Positions 21,870 through 34,840 of a stretch of 64,000 nt of DNA are shown piece by piece (within the stretch, counting starts at the first letter, position 1; every line of letters begins with the position of its first letter). Below the pieces are notes generated by a model. It ran no database searches, was not told the DNA's origin, and was given only the letters and a program-made list of their open reading frames with translations. The position numbers and the translations under genes were made by a program. This stretch comes from Scolanthus callimorphus. Taxonomy: Eukaryota; Cnidaria; Anthozoa; Actiniaria; Edwardsiidae. Location of the stretch: contig CM066922.1 in the NCBI GenBank assembly GCA_033964015.1, forward strand, positions 23,732,507 through 23,796,506. Reading direction: 5' to 3'.

Positions 21870-24800
21870 TTTTTTATTGCAGTTTGGTAGTACGGAACAA
21901 TTGGACATGGCGGGTCCAAAACGGGCTCCTGCGGATGTTCGCATTTTTATCTGTTCCCTTGCTATTTTTGCACTCTTAAACACAAATAGCGTACAAAGCA
22001 AACCTTCTGGCTTGTGCAGACGAGTAAATTCCGTTGGTTTTTCGTCTACCAGAGCACCAAAGCGAGCATATTACAGTTCTACTGTACGGTATACGGCAAA
22101 TGGCGACGCATCTTTCAACCCTACATTTATAACACTTGAGCTACTAAAGGCAGGAGATATAGAGTCAAACCCAGGAGACGGTACACTCAAGCTCAATCTT
22201 CCAAACAAGGGGTTGCGAGTTGGACAGTGGAACGTGGAGCAGCTGACGGAATCTAAATTTGAGCAGATAAGTCTTTTGCGCACCTCTTCGAACAATGTTG
22301 ATATCCTATTTCTTTCAGAAACTTTCTTGAAACCTTCAAAACCTGACTCGGTTTACACCATCCCTGGTTATTATTTGTTCCTGAAGGACAGAGTGGGACA
22401 GAAAGGCGGAGGACTTCTAGCGTATGTCGCTTGCGGGATAAAGGCAAACAGATTAAAGGATTTAGAGGAAAATGGCGTAGAGTCATTATGGTTGAGTGTT
22501 CACCCGCACAATTCAAAGAGACCGATTCTAATCGGCGCATTATATCGTCCGCCTTCAACGGATAAGGAAACGGATTCCAAGATTGAACGTAACATTGAAT
22601 CGGCTTATTTAATGAATTGGGAGACAATTTTGGTTGGGGATACGAATGTTGATGCTTTTGACCGAAAAGCGTATAATAAACACCGTCTTATGAAATCTCT
22701 AAAGAGCATGAATTTTTCACAACATGTTACGGTAGTGACACGCCCAAAGAGTAACACTTGCCTGGATCACGTCTATACTACTAACGGTGATTTTATTTCT
22801 GACATCATGGTACCTAATATTGGACTTTCCGACAACTTGCCAGTCTTTCTTTGCCGTAAATATATAAAGCTAAATCTGGAATCAGGGCACAAACACATAC
22901 GCTATTTTGATTTCAAGAATCTAAATACCGACGCATTGCTTTCTGACCTCCAAGATTACCCTTGGGATAGTGCCTTTGTTTTCGACGATGTCAATGATAT
23001 CCTGGATGCGCTTGAACTAACTCTGAGTGAAGTAGTGATAAAACACATTCCTCTAAAGCAAAAGCGTGTTAATAAGACCAAACAACCTGCTTGGATAACC
23101 GACGATTTTGTGAAAGCGATAACTAAGCGTGACCTGGAATTGAAAAATGCACGAAAATCAAATTCTCCTGATGACTGGTCAAGATACAAGCGCACAAAAT
23201 GCTATGCGGTTAATCTTATACGGAAATCCAAGCGCATGTATTTTCAACAGTCTATTGACGATAACAAAGGGAACCCAAAAGGGATTTGGAAAGCGCTTAA
23301 ATCTCTAACAAAAACACAGAAGTCGACTAAAGTCACTGAGCTAAAAAAAGATGATGGTACCTCTGAGACTGATCCTTTTGCAATGGCGACCATGCTGAAC
23401 GAGTATTTTGTTAATATTGTTCAAGAGCTTAAAAAAGACGGAACATCAGTGAATCCCTTTGAGTCTTCTAAGCTTAATGAATTTGTTTCCGCGACCATCG
23501 GAAATTTTGTAACACAGTTTAGCATTCCTTTGATTACAGTGCAGGAGACTAAGGAACTGATTGAAGATCTGTCATCCTCAAAAGCAACCGGTGCAGATAA
23601 CATAAGTGCAAAAGTTCTGAAATTGGTCGCGCCAGTTTTCGCTAAGCCTTTGACACGACTGTTTAATTTGTCTATACAGAAGAACTGTTTTCCGAGTAAA
23701 TGGAAATTGGCACGTGTTACGCCCCTTTTCAAGGATGGTTCCCCTGACAGCCGCGACAATTATAGACCCATTTCGGTGCTCTCCATATTGTCTAAATTGC
23801 TGGAAAAGCATGTTGCGGCCTCATTTATGGAATATCTTATGAAGACTGGTTTGCTTTATGAATTACAGTCGGCTTTCCGGGCGCGTCATTCTACTGAGTC
23901 TGCGCTGATCCGGTTAACTGACCAAGTCCTATTCAATCTAGATCAAGATAAACTTTCTGGAATGGTTTTCGTTGACTTTAGGAAAGCTTTTGATGTTGTC
24001 GATCATCAGTTGCTCCCAACAAAATTACGCCTTTACAGAGTGAGTGATTCTTCAGTGGCATGGTTTAAATCCTACCTTACTGATCGGCAACTGTTTGTGA
24101 GTATTGATGGGCAAAGATCGGATTCGTCCCTACTTGTTAATCAAGGGGTACCACAAGGGAGCGTTTTAGGTCCAGTATTGTTACTATTATTGTCAATGAT
24201 ATTCATCTCCATCTAAAAAACTCAACTGTTGACATCTACGCTAATGACACTACCCTCACTGCAAGTGCACATTTTTCAGAATTACACTCGTTAACCCAAC
24301 GCCTAAACACCGATCTCGATGTACTTAATGGATGGGCATCGAGTAACAAAATGTTCATAAATAAAAAGAAAACCAAGTCTCTGTTGGTGTCTGGGAAGCG
24401 CATTTCTGCAAAACGTTTCAAGGACACTCCCTTACGACTAGGTGTCAAGATCGGTGATTCAGTTGTTGAAGATGTTTCGTCTCACAAACTTTTAGGAGCA
24501 GTTTTAGATAGTAAATTGGATTACGAGTATCATATTCATGAATTATGTAAGAAACTTTCGAAACGCATTGGTCTCTTAAAGCATATTAGTCCGTTCCTCA
24601 AGCAACGCCAAAGAGAAACCTTATATTATAATGGAGTTATAAAGCCCACCCTTATGTATGGAAGTATGGCATAGGATAATGGTAATTCAGATTTCCTACA
24701 AAGTGTATTTAAGTTGCAAAAAAGAGCTGCACGTATTATTCTAGGCGCTGACAGGAAAACACCATCAGTTGTTTTATTTAATAATCTAAATTGGCTCCCA

Positions 24801-25325
24801 TTTACAAGACAATCTCAGATTAAGAGATGCACGCTAGCGTTCAAGCGTGTGAACGATTATACTACTCCCACCTATGTTGATGACCTGCTTGTTAAAAACT
24901 CTGATGTGCATCAAAGGAGTAATAGATATTCGAATATCAATTTAGTGTGTAAGAAATATACAAGAAAAACTGAAGGCGGAAGAACATTTTCAGTAAGAAC
25001 TACACAAGAATGGAACAGTAATTTGATGTCACTATTCGTAAAATGAGTTCGGTAGGTAGTTTTAAATATAATATTTAAAATCATTTCTATTGGAGCAGAA
25101 GTCCGCCATGCTCCTTACACTATAGTACATTTTTATAACATTTTAACGATATATATATATATATACATTTTTATAGATAGTATACTTTTGTATTTTTATT
25201 TAGATTTGTATTTTAGCTTATATTTTAGAGGGCCACGCGGTTATCAGTGTATTTTTACTACTGTCAAGTGTTTTTACCCTCTTTAAATAAAGCCTATTAT
25301 TATTATTATTATTATTATTATTTGA
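21870..25325 (+). mobile_element. Decayed APE-type LINE (CR1/L2-like), about 3.4 kb
   Basis: The element has a single ORF with a 2A-like leader, an apurinic-type endonuclease and a reverse transcriptase, a 3' untranslated tail, AATAAA near 25286, and an (ATT)n tail at about 25293-25321. The CR1/L2 group assignment is inference from domain order and the microsatellite tail. The exact 5' end is not visible. Confidence 0.85.
21907..25046 (+). pseudogene. LINE ORF: 2A-like leader, endonuclease, reverse transcriptase, broken
   Basis: I prefer the ATG at 21907 (context GACATGG) to an in-frame one at 21877. From there the N-terminus has a hydrophobic stretch IFICSLAIFALL like a signal peptide. The 2A-like motif GDIESNPGDG is at 22153-22182; it keeps D-I-E-x-N-P-G, but the final proline of the consensus is Asp. 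The endonuclease follows, with LSETFL, ALYRPP and LVGDTNVDA. The usual SDH catalytic pair reads SDN. The reverse transcriptase has NYRPISVLSILSKLLEK, FVDFRKAFDVVDH and NQGVPQGSVLGP. A frameshift near 24190 shifts the rest. The catalytic YADD box reads YAND (near 24238), and TGG-to-TAG at 24672-24674 truncates the C-terminus. The downstream frame continues to 25046. The element cannot be autonomous. Confidence 0.85.
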
Positions 25326-25480
25326 ATCATTCCATTTGGAAGGATTAATACCTTAATTTTTCTAAAGGAGGTTTTTATCTCACTTGATGCTTATTTTCGT
25401 CCATGTGTTTGTATTGTGTCAATGCAGAAACAAAAACCATGAGCACATGGGAATCCCGGCTTACATTCACACAGAAAATT
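25326..25480. other. Unassigned AT-rich DNA after the LINE
   Basis: No gene or repeat recognised. Confidence 0.5.
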
Positions 25481-25484
25481 TTAT

Positions 25485-25540
25485 TAGCAGGAGCTCCGCT
25501 TTTAGCCAGTGGCTAAATCTATATAATTATGAAATCCGCT
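25485..25540 (-). repeat. Recurrent repeat terminus (GGAGCTCCGCTTTTAGCC)
   Basis: Sequence GGAGCTCCGCTTTTAGCCAG followed by TGGCTAAATCTATATA. The same terminus recurs at 39307-39354 and, inverted, at 44129-44166, 45711-45752 and 55047-55088. It probably marks the end of one transposon family. Confidence 0.7.
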
Positions 25541-25734
25541 CTAAGAGACTAGGTTGTATGTCATGAATTTGATAACTTACATTCAGTTTAACAGCATGCA
25601 TAATTCAGGATCGAAAATCCCCTAAAATGTTATAAACATGTTAGTCCTGAGAAAATGCAACATGTAGATGATCAGAAGATTCTGTCCACACATCACAGCA
25701 TGTATTGTCTTAGATATATGGGTGAATAGAAAAC

Positions 25735-25815
25735 AAAGACCTAAGACCAAAGACCTAAGACCCGAAAGCTACGGCCCAAAAGCTACGACCCCAAAAGCTA
25801 CGACCCCTAAAATAG
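25735..25815 (+). repeat. Short tandem GACCTAAGACC / AAAAGCTACGACCCC
   Basis: Two small unit types repeated two to three times each; AGACCTAAGACCCAAAAGCT recurs at about 26427. Confidence 0.7.
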
Positions 25816-25819
25816 TTTA

Positions 25820-26719
25820 TATAAATAATAAATTTAAGTTAAAACCCAATGTTGACAGTTAATTACCTGCTCACTGTTGTCATGCTTCTGCATTAAAACA
25901 CGTATAGATCTAGCCTGCTAGAGGCGTTGATTCGCTGTTTACGGCGAGAATTCAGCGAGAAACTTGACGTGGGCGCCATCTTGGACGGATAAAAATCTAG
26001 GGCCGAGTGCCAAAACAACAGGGGAGGGGGGAGTTAGAATTTTCCGTTTTTCGGGGGAAGAAGCGGAATATTTTCAATCCAATATTCATTATTCAAACCT
26101 CCAGTATTCAAACATCTAAATTCGATATTCATGCGTCCACCTCAACTATAATATTAAAACTTCCATCTGATTGAAATCATGTGCTTAAAGGCCGGAGATC
26201 ATTGAATGAATCGAATCATTTTCGTTTTTGACTATTGCACTTGGGGCTGGGGTGAACAGACCGAGAAGTCGATTCTCTGCATTTCCTGCAAGTTCATTCA
26301 AAAGCCGTTTTCTTGATACTTACGCAAAGTTCTTATCAAAAAACTATCTCCTGTCACTTCCTTATAAAATGATTCCAAATATGGAGTTAGCCGTGAAGTA
26401 GGCATTTTGTTAGGGGTGTCTAGAAGACCTAAGACCCAAAAGCTACGTTTGTGTTGAAGCAACGAAACACCGACTTCTTTTGGATAATGTTTCTCAATAC
26501 AATTGGAAAGACGAGCAGAAACTTGGTAAGTCATGTTGGTTGTGCTCTACCTCTCGCGAAAGAAACTTGCGAAACAATTCAAGCAATTTAGTTATTTCGA
26601 GCTCGAATTGAATATTCTAACAATAGCACATTATGGACAAGATATTGCTCTCATTCGTTTGTGAAATATCGCTTTCTGTAGGTACTTGATTCTATTCAGC
26701 TCTGTTTGACTGAGATAAG
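25820..26719. other. Unassigned intergenic DNA
   Basis: No gene or named repeat is supported. A GGCGCCATCTTGG stretch near 25970 resembles a YY1-like promoter motif, but no coding follows it. Confidence 0.4.
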
Positions 26720-27165
26720 TAAGGAGTGAACATAAGCCGATATAATCTTGAAGAGCTCCCCTATTTTTCTGATATCTGCGCTCGGCACACCATACAGAAG
26801 CGCCACTAGACATTTTTAGAGGTAAAATTACAACATCATTTACAACTAAAATCGCATGGGAAAAGCTGACCTGGGTTTTTTCTGAGTAAACCCGTGTTAC
26901 TATGGATGGGATTTTAGCTCGGTAGTAAAAAAATTCACGGTCGAATTTGCAAGTTATATCAATTACTAAAAACACTTCTTCTTGTAAATTTGAAATATCG
27001 CAAACAAGCGAGCCTAATATATCTAGTGCATTGCACCGTTTGGTAGTACAGAGATTCTATAAGGTCTGTCCCAACAATTGTGGAAATCGGAATAATTTTT
27101 CATGGTCAAAAATACGCTAGAAGTTAGGGCATATTTCTGCAATCAATACTCGGGAGCCACCTTAA
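26720..27165 (+). repeat. Dispersed repeat, copy B (empty MITE site)
   Basis: Matches 14855-15143 plus 15849-15955 without the 705-bp insertion. Confidence 0.85.
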
Positions 27166-27296
27166 TGTGTAGACGAGGGCGAAATGGATAATATAATGTA
27201 AAATTATCGATGCCTTTCATCAAGTAATAGCGCTGCGCAGTGTTCTAAAATTAGATCACGAGACTCAGACAAACATGATTCCCCTTGAAATCCAAT

Positions 27297-28230
27297 TAAG
27301 GGACTGTCATTATTTAGCAGGGGGGAGGGCCCTAATCTTTTTTCGCGTGTCTAAAGGGAGGGTCCAAATTTTTTTCACTCCTGTTTGGGGGAGGGTCATA
27401 ATTTTTTACCAAACATTTGGACGATGAAGAGGGTAAAACAGATGGCGGTAGTGGTTATTTCAGCAACTTCTCTATAAAAATTTCGACGCGCTTCGAGCAC
27501 ATAAACAATGACATGTAATATACTCTTTGAGCAATGAAGACACTACGCTGACGCCGTTTACAGAATAAGTGTATCTCGACGAGGAAAAGCAAACTCTTCC
27601 AAAAATGCCCTGTAATGAGAGGCCTGGCAGGCAAGTCACTATATGTTTGAAAGAAGACCCCTTAGGTAAGCGTGAGTTCGACGTTACAAGCATAGAAATT
27701 CGTCCGTTGAGCCGCGCTTCGCACACATGAATATCGATAACTTCTTCATTTGCGGCGCGCAGTTGTGCGCATGAATAATATACTTTTTTTACCGTACACA
27801 AAACATGTTCATATACCCTTTCTCTGAGGCTTGATGAAATGCGTTTATCAAAATTCGGGCGCGCTTCGCGCGCAACCAAAGATATGCAACCCCCTTTTTC
27901 GATAAAATGTCCTCAGTACTAGGTCAAGTAGGAGACGGGAGAGGTGGGATCACGTTAATCATTGTACGTATAGAGGGAGGATCACTGCATTTTTTCCGTG
28001 TATTACCCAAAATCCTTAGCTTTGGCACAAATAAGAAAAAAAGTATTTCTATATTAAGAAGAATGAAAAGAAACATTGCATCACTCGGACAATAGTCTAT
28101 CTGACAGGTTTTTGAGAAATAAATTACATGGCGGACGTTTCCATTTTTTTTTTTTTAACCTACGACTGGGGGAGGGTCACATTTTTTTTGTTATGTTCAA
28201 GGGGAGGGTCCTAATTATTTTAGCCTTGTT
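27297..28230 (+). repeat. Dispersed G-rich-ended repeat, copy 1
   Basis: Begins AAGGGACTGTCATTATTTAG, then GGGGGGAGGGCCC, and contains the block CGACGTTACAAGCATAGAAA found also at about 47307 and 56641. The expected right end (GGTAAATAATGACACGTCCC) is missing here but is seen at 32130-32155, 48055-48078 and 57314-57336. Copy 1 is therefore truncated after TTGTTTGAAAAAA. Confidence 0.75.
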
Positions 28231-28339
28231 TGAAAAAACACAGTTGGCATAAATGCACCCCATATCGCCAGCATAAGGCAAGCATGACAGTCATAGCTGG
28301 CCAGCGGTCGAACGCATCAAAACACCCAGCTAATTCAAA

Positions 28340-28495
28340 ATGGCGGAAACGGAGAAGAAGGTGAAATGTACTTTTCAGAGGATTTACGTTCCTAATAGGA
28401 ATCTTCCGGTCTTGCCAAAGGAAAAAATATATATATCTGGTACTTCCAAAATGAAGAATACTCTCGAAGAATACGTGAAAAGAGAAAGAAAATGA
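28340..28495 (+). CDS. Small ORF or first exon, 51 residues, unknown
   Basis: ATG at 28340 in good initiation context (CAAAATGG) opens a 51-residue frame starting MAETEKKVKCTF. It is lysine-rich, with no signal peptide or membrane segment, and ends at TGA 28493-28495. The initial MAET/acidic-basic composition looks like a real N-terminus, and the end may be an exon running into an intron. I do not recognise a family. Nothing in the neighbourhood supports expression. Confidence 0.25.
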   Translation: MAETEKKVKCTFQRIYVPNRNLPVLPKEKIYISGTSKMKNTLEEYVKRERK

Positions 28496-28756
28496 ATAAT
28501 AGCAGAGGAAGTACACGAAGGGATGGCGAACTTGTGTGTTGTGTATTCACTAATAATTGCAAGCACTGACTTATAACTTCTGCGAGAATGGAAATGCAAG
28601 TTTATCAGATGACTGCGAATGCTAACAATTATTGGAAATTGAATCTTCAGTAGTTCACTGCTGTTTTAACTCTCACGCAATGAGCAAGACATTCTGTACT
28701 CTGGTTTCTGTGAAGACTCTTTCTTTTTATGAAAAAAAGAATCTTATCATTGTTGG
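28496..28756. other. No gene seen
   Basis: AT-rich DNA without a recognisable feature. Confidence 0.5.
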
Positions 28757-29070
28757 GGGAAAAGAGTGACCTGGAACACACAGAACTGTAGCTTGGATAA
28801 CATATTGGAAAAGACCATGATCCCTCTGCTTTTCTGGTAAAACTTTAATCACTAACAGGGGAAAAGAGTAACCTGGAACACACAGAACTGTATAGCGCTT
28901 GGATAACAAATTGGAAAAGATCATGATACCTCTTTTTTTTTTCTGGTAAAACTTATCACTAACAGAGGAAAAGAGTAACCTGGAACACACAGAACTGTAG
29001 CACTTGGATAACAAATTTGACAAGACCATGATACCTCTGTTTTTTTTTCTGGTAAAACTAACATTGGTAC
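28757..29070 (+). repeat. Three tandem units of about 100-107 bp
   Basis: Units start at about 28757, 28857 and 28963. Each contains AACCTGGAACACACAGAACT (the first has a GACC variant) and ends with TTTTCTGGTAAAACT. The units differ by small indels. Confidence 0.9.
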
Positions 29071-30539
29071 AGTGTTTTACATAACCTAAATGACTACTAG
29101 ATGTTTCTGGTATCATTTTTATGGAACATGATTAAATTACCTCTATGAACAACTCAAACATAGCTGCATGTTGTGATATCAATCTCTGAACTAAGGGGAT
29201 AACTCTGTAGGCATGTATCAGGACTGCCTGCACAAAAGTCTAGATGCTACTAGAAAATGTTTTTCACAACACACTGCTGCCACCAGTCAGTATTTGCTCT
29301 AGAATTTGCAATACAGGAAACGTCGACATGCATGTCAAATGCAACTTATTTTGATTATAAATTTATTTAACTACTTTAACAAATTTTTGTGTGCAGCTGC
29401 ATACTTTGCGTGTTGATAGCTACGCCCCTGCCTGTCAGTTGCACAAGGTGGTACTGTGAAAACAAGCCTAAAGTGTGATAGCTGAATAATTTAGACATGC
29501 TTTCAGTGAAACAAGAGGAAGGCTAATTCCTAAACAACATGGGGGGTAATAATATACACAAAAAATGGCATGAAGCTTAAGAAATCAAAGTCAAAACATT
29601 TTATAATTGACAACCCATACAGAGCACAGGGTACAAATAATCAGATAAATGGATTGAGAGGCCTGCTTAAAAGTAGAGCATCATTCAGTTTAATTTCATG
29701 TGTTTTTTTTGTATCTTTTATCAGCTTTTGTCTTAGACAAAATTTGCTTTGGTGACAATTTTTTCTTTGGTTACCTAAGTGTTCATTAAATGTAAATAAT
29801 GTACAGAATGGTGATATCAGTGATATCATTGTTACACTCCCCTTAAATGTTGTCTAACTTTGGTTTGTCCAAATTTGGTTTCCTTCCTGAGATATAAATT
29901 TATAAAAATTGAGCTTGATGGCTATTTGGATGTTTTTAAAAATTTAAATTTAAAAATTCACAAGCATCTGTCACCACATGTAATTTGCATAGGGTATTTT
30001 TAGGCTGAGAGTTGAAATTGAATAAAAGTTGATTTTTTATAGCAAAAATATTAATCAATCAGCAGAGCTCCATGGGCAACTGGCTTATAAGAGGTGGGAA
30101 TAATTTACAAGCTTCTATGTCAACAGTTACAAGCTAACTCTAAAATTAATCACCGATGCTACAATACAGAATGTACATATCAGCAGTTAAGTGTTACTTT
30201 CTAACCACTTGCCACCATGTAAGTCTATGACAGTGAAGTGTTGTGTCACTCTGTAACAGGGTCCAAACTTAAGTATTAAAAAGAGGAATTGTAGTCACCA
30301 ACTGAATACCATTCTACAAAAGTTTATCCAACATACTGACATTTTTAGTCGAACAGTGAGAATGTTGGTCACTTTTGCAGCACATACAGTTGTGATTTGA
30401 AGCCCCTCCCAAGGAAAACAGGTTTCTAGTTCCAAGAAGAAGACAAGAATGAAAATAAATTATAAGATTTGTGTGATTTCTAAGTATCTAAGGAAATAAG
30501 AATGAGCTGTTCTTATGATTTCTGTCTCCCCCTAACGAG
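29071..30539. other. AT-rich intergenic DNA, no gene seen
   Basis: Low-complexity A/T stretches; short open frames lack motifs or splice context. Confidence 0.5.
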
Positions 30540-30770
30540 GAAAAATGCTCTATCCGTGTAAAAGTTCTAGGCTTCTGCACAACCCTGTGGATATTTGAAG
30601 CAACTTTTGTGTAAATACCACATTCTCTTGTGTCCCCTGTGGAAATTCCAAAGTTGCAAAGGAATACCCTGTGGAAATTGGAGGTGGGCAAAAAGAAAGT
30701 CCCTGTGGAAATTTAAGGGTCAAAAACAATGACCCTTGCTGAAATTCCAGGGTGAAACACAGATCCCTAT
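30540..30770 (+). repeat. Irregular CCCTGTGGAAATT repeats
   Basis: The motif CCCTGTGGAAATT or a close variant recurs about five times at uneven spacing. Confidence 0.75.
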
Positions 30771-30771
30771 G

Positions 30772-31110
30772 CCCAGGGCGGGGGGAACTCCCAATATTTT
30801 AGATGGGGGTGCTCGTCGAGAAAATTGATTTTGACCCTAAGGGATAGCAAAATGGGTGTGGCCAACAGCAAATTTACCCCTAAAAGATGGCAAATTTGGC
30901 AGGTCAAAACAAATAAAAGCTTTGTAAATATTGGTTCTGGTGTCAGTAGCAATATATTTCTGGGCAAGGATTGATCTGAGACTCCCCTAAGGGATAGGGC
31001 TGATTTTAAACACCCCTAAGAGATAGCAAGACCTGTCAATTTTATACACTAAGAGATAGGACAAGCACCCCCGTATGAAAATATGGGGAGTCCCCCCCCC
31101 CCCCTCCAGG
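30772..31110. mobile_element. G-rich-ended MITE with internal CCCCTAAGRGATAG repeats
   Basis: The left end contains CGGGGGGAACTCCC and GGGGGTGCTCGTC; the right end is the inverted counterpart, GGACAAGCACCCCC and GGGGAGTCCCCCC. Inside are four CCTAAGGGATAG-like direct repeats. The 410-bp element at 49373-49782 has the same layout. No target duplication is clear. Confidence 0.65.
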
Positions 31111-32116
31111 TTCCTCGATAGGGGGTAACACATCTAAAATGGAACAGCCCATTCTGAAAACAAAACAAAAACAGGACAGGAAGATGACCTTCACCAGCAG
31201 GTGACTGGAAACAAAACAAAAGTAATTTTGCCATTGATTTACTGGGCAATCAATATTTAAGATTTTTCCTTGACCTGGTTTTACTACATTCTTCCACCAA
31301 TTTTCCACTTTCTGACTTTCTATTCATTGTCATTGATTTCTAGATTGCTGGCATTAAAAAGGTTAATAAGCTGCAATGCATTAGAATGAGAATCGCCGAC
31401 TGATTCTAAAAAAGCTGATTGCACGTACAGAGCAATAATATCACCTGAAAAATGCGCACTTCTCTATAATTTGAAGAAATATTACCAAAGCAATGAAGAT
31501 TATACGTCAAACCTTATTATTTCTCCATAAGAATCGTCCTTGTTTTGTCCAAACTATGTTTTGTTGTGATTCCAGAGCTCGTATAGAGTCACGCTTCCTT
31601 CCCAAACAAAGCAACGATATTGCGTACGTTTCGAAGCGACGAGTGGCAACGCAATGTCCACGAAATATGAAAATGTGCTCTCATGGAAGCTGAATTCAAA
31701 AAACTAAAAAGAACAACTTTTAGAGAGTTCATTGCACTTTGTATTCATCGTTCTGTTTACATTCCATCAGGTGAAACAAAAAAGTTATTTGAAGCCAAAA
31801 ATAGGCATGAATTTGAAGCCGAATAGCTAAATGCGATTTCCACAATATTCACCATTTCAACATTGCCGAAAGACTTGGTGGTTACTGCAAAAGCTAGTCA
31901 TATTTGGTATCAAAATCTTCCTCTCTTCTTCCTCTGTCGAGTCCGCCATTTTGCAAATCTCTGTGAGGCTCGAGAGGTCTTCTGGGAAGTTCTAAAAATA
32001 GTTGTCAATCGATCCTTTTGATTAGGGCCCAGTCTCCCCATTTAAGCGCGCGTCCTTCGGGAAAAGCCGTCACAAAACGTGCTGTCGATTTCGGGTGCAT
32101 TTGTGCCAAGCGTGAA
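31111..32116. other. Unassigned DNA, no gene seen
   Basis: Short frames only; no recognisable domain. Confidence 0.5.
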
Positions 32117-32156
32117 ATGGGAGTCCTCCCCCCCGGTAAATAATGACACGTCCCTA
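32117..32156. repeat. Isolated right end of the G-rich repeat family
   Basis: CCTCCCCCCCGGTAAATAATGACACGTCCC matches, in two overlapping halves, the right ends near 48055 and 57314; no left partner is nearby. Confidence 0.6.
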
Positions 32157-32499
32157 AGAAGGATGGCGCTCTAAATACGAGCCATGGTAGGAGTACATAC
32201 AATCTCTGCTATAATGAGTGCAACTACCAGTTTACCATTGATCTTTAAATTTATTGTTTTTAGAGTCGAGAAAACTGGGAAAATTGGATACATTTATATT
32301 AATTTTTAATTAGTTTGACGTCATCTGTGCGCAGCTCTGTCAAGGACAACTCGAAGTATCGGTCTTTTTTTCTCTTTCGCAGTATAGTTCGTCGAGAGAC
32401 CAACGTGTGTGTGTGTGTGTTGTGATCTCGTTGAAAACCAAGCAAACAAATCAATGCCATTCTCGTAGCAAGAGAAGCTCTGGTGACATCCATTTGAGG

Positions 32500-32960
32500 A
32501 GCATTCTCGTACCCAGAGCTCCCCAGCTCGTCTACTTTGTATTAAATCTCGCGCATGCGTCAGTGGCTGTCACCAGAGCCTCCCCCGCGGACATTCCCGA
32601 ACCCAGAGGTCTCGACTCGTAACCTCGCGGAGGAGGCTCTGGTGAAAGCCACTGACGCATGCGCGAGACTTTAATACAGATCTGCTCAGAGAAAGACCTT
32701 TCAGCGCATGCTCCAACGTTCAAAGTCAGCCAATCAGCATTCTCGTACCCAGAGCTCGCAGGGGAGGCTCTGGTGTGGCGGCCATTTGAGGGCGTTCGCT
32801 GATTGGCTGATTTTGAACGTTGGAGCATGCGCTGAAAGGTCTTTCTCTCAACGGCTCTGTATTAAATCTCGCGCATGCGTCAATGGCTGTCACCAGAGCC
32901 TCCCCCGCGAGGTAGCGAGCCGGGAAGCTCTGGGTTCGAGAATGGCCAATCAGCGAACGC
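32500..32960. repeat. Nested hairpin repeats with CGCGCATGCGTCA stems
   Basis: One stem pairs GCGCATGCGTCAGTGGCT (about 32552) with its inverse near 32650. A second pairs CTTTCAGCGCATGCTCCAAC (about 32698) with its inverse near 32830. CACCAGAGCCTCC occurs in both orientations. Much of this recurs at 39838-40060. Confidence 0.8.
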
Positions 32961-34840
32961 CCTCAAATGGACTTTACCACAGCCTCCCCAGCGAAGTGAC
33001 GCGAGCCGGGGATCTTTGGGTACGAGAATGAAATCGAACGTACTAAAGCAGATATAAATAGACGACAATTAATTAGCATTTTTGTGTTTGTCAAGGTTAT
33101 TGAATCTGCTTTGGTTACTTAAAATGCACAAATCCCTGGGGAGACTAAAATCTTCGTGAGAATCCTTGAAAATGAATCGTCAACTCTTTTCTTCATTCAC
33201 ACGCGTAGTTTGCCTTCAAGGTGTTTACTCTACTAGTCGCCTTTATCTGAATAAAGCCTCTTCCGCCTCAATTAGATAGTAGTCCTAATCTTGTAGTTAT
33301 TGTTTTCTTCCCAATTGGAGACGGTTAAGAATCTCTTTGTTCTGAACCTACATCTAACTTGATCAACTCGCAAGTTTGAGATCATAGGAAGTAAGAAGCT
33401 GCTGAATACATCAAAATCATGCACAAGCTACAAATTATGATGGCAGGCATTTTTTCTAGACTGCCCCAAATATAGAAAAGGCTTTCCTCGAAATGTCAGA
33501 GACGTCGAAACAGCGGATCTTATCCTAACAAAAGCCTTACTTTTAAGACAACATTTTTAGTTATTATTACTATAAATCAACTTTAGATAGATGTTATTGT
33601 AACTATATGTTTTATATTTGTTATATTTATAATAATTTTAAATGTCCTATTCAATTATATTATTATTTTAACGAATCGAGACTTTCCGTGATGTTATTAA
33701 TGTTCATATTAATACATGTATTGAAAATGTAAAACCAAGGAATCTGTTTTAGGCATTTCTTAAGTTGGTTTTATAGAGTGACAGTGAATAGTGCAGATGA
33801 TAATAGAGCTGGGGCCCTTATCAGTTTCATATCATTTCTTCCACAGTTTGTAAATGTTTACTCAACAATTTCTCCATGAAGAAGTTACCAGAACCTGATG
33901 GAACTTTCATGCGTGTTCAGTGATGTGTAACGTTGAACAATGCATCCTAAAGCACCTCCTGCTTATTGCAATAAGACTTGAGTAGGTAGTTGCAATCTTG
34001 CCAATAAACCACACTGCCAATTTAGAAAAAAAAAAAGGAAATACTGTATAATAATACGAACATTAATGCGCAGTGTCGAAATTTAGGGCGTAACAAGCGC
34101 AACCAGCTCCCAGCCCAGTTGCTTGCGTGATCGAAGCCTCTGTTTGCTCAGAAAACAACGCTTTTAATTTAAGTCATAACATACTGTCACGTTTACTGTG
34201 TACGATTCCTTCTTCTATTTGAGAGCACACATTTCACCCGCAGAAGTAGTATTGTTTTCTAAAATTGTTGTGCTGCAATAATTTAAGGATACTAACCGAA
34301 TTGAACACTTGAATAAACAGCGTTCAGAAATGTTAAGTGTTTGAACTGTTTGACTCCAGCCTGTTTGTTATCCCATTGACTATAACAATGGTGTCACCTT
34401 ACGCTGCGGTTCACCCCCAGTTTACATTTGACACAAGGCAATATGTTCACAGGAGAAATAAATATGCGCTGGTTTGTACCAGCCTTCACGCGACCGAGCT
34501 GGCGCAGATATTTTTTATTTTATTTTTATCAACACCGATATCTCCTAAATTGAGCACATTAAAACTCTTATAGGATAAGATACATGCGAGCTTAAACTTC
34601 TTAAACAAATAATATTGAGTTTTAATTATACTTCTTGTTTAAGGAGTGTTTGAGCATTGGGATGTAACGAGAAGAAAAAAGTAAGTCAGAGATTAACCTA
34701 AGAGGAGGTCTTCCTTTTCATAAAATGTACCTTAAGCTGATAAGAGGATATTTCAATCGCATCGAAAACAACACGGAGGGTACAAAGAGTCGACACCTTG
34801 CTCGATAAATCAGTTCTTCCTTCGAGCTACAAAGGTGTTC

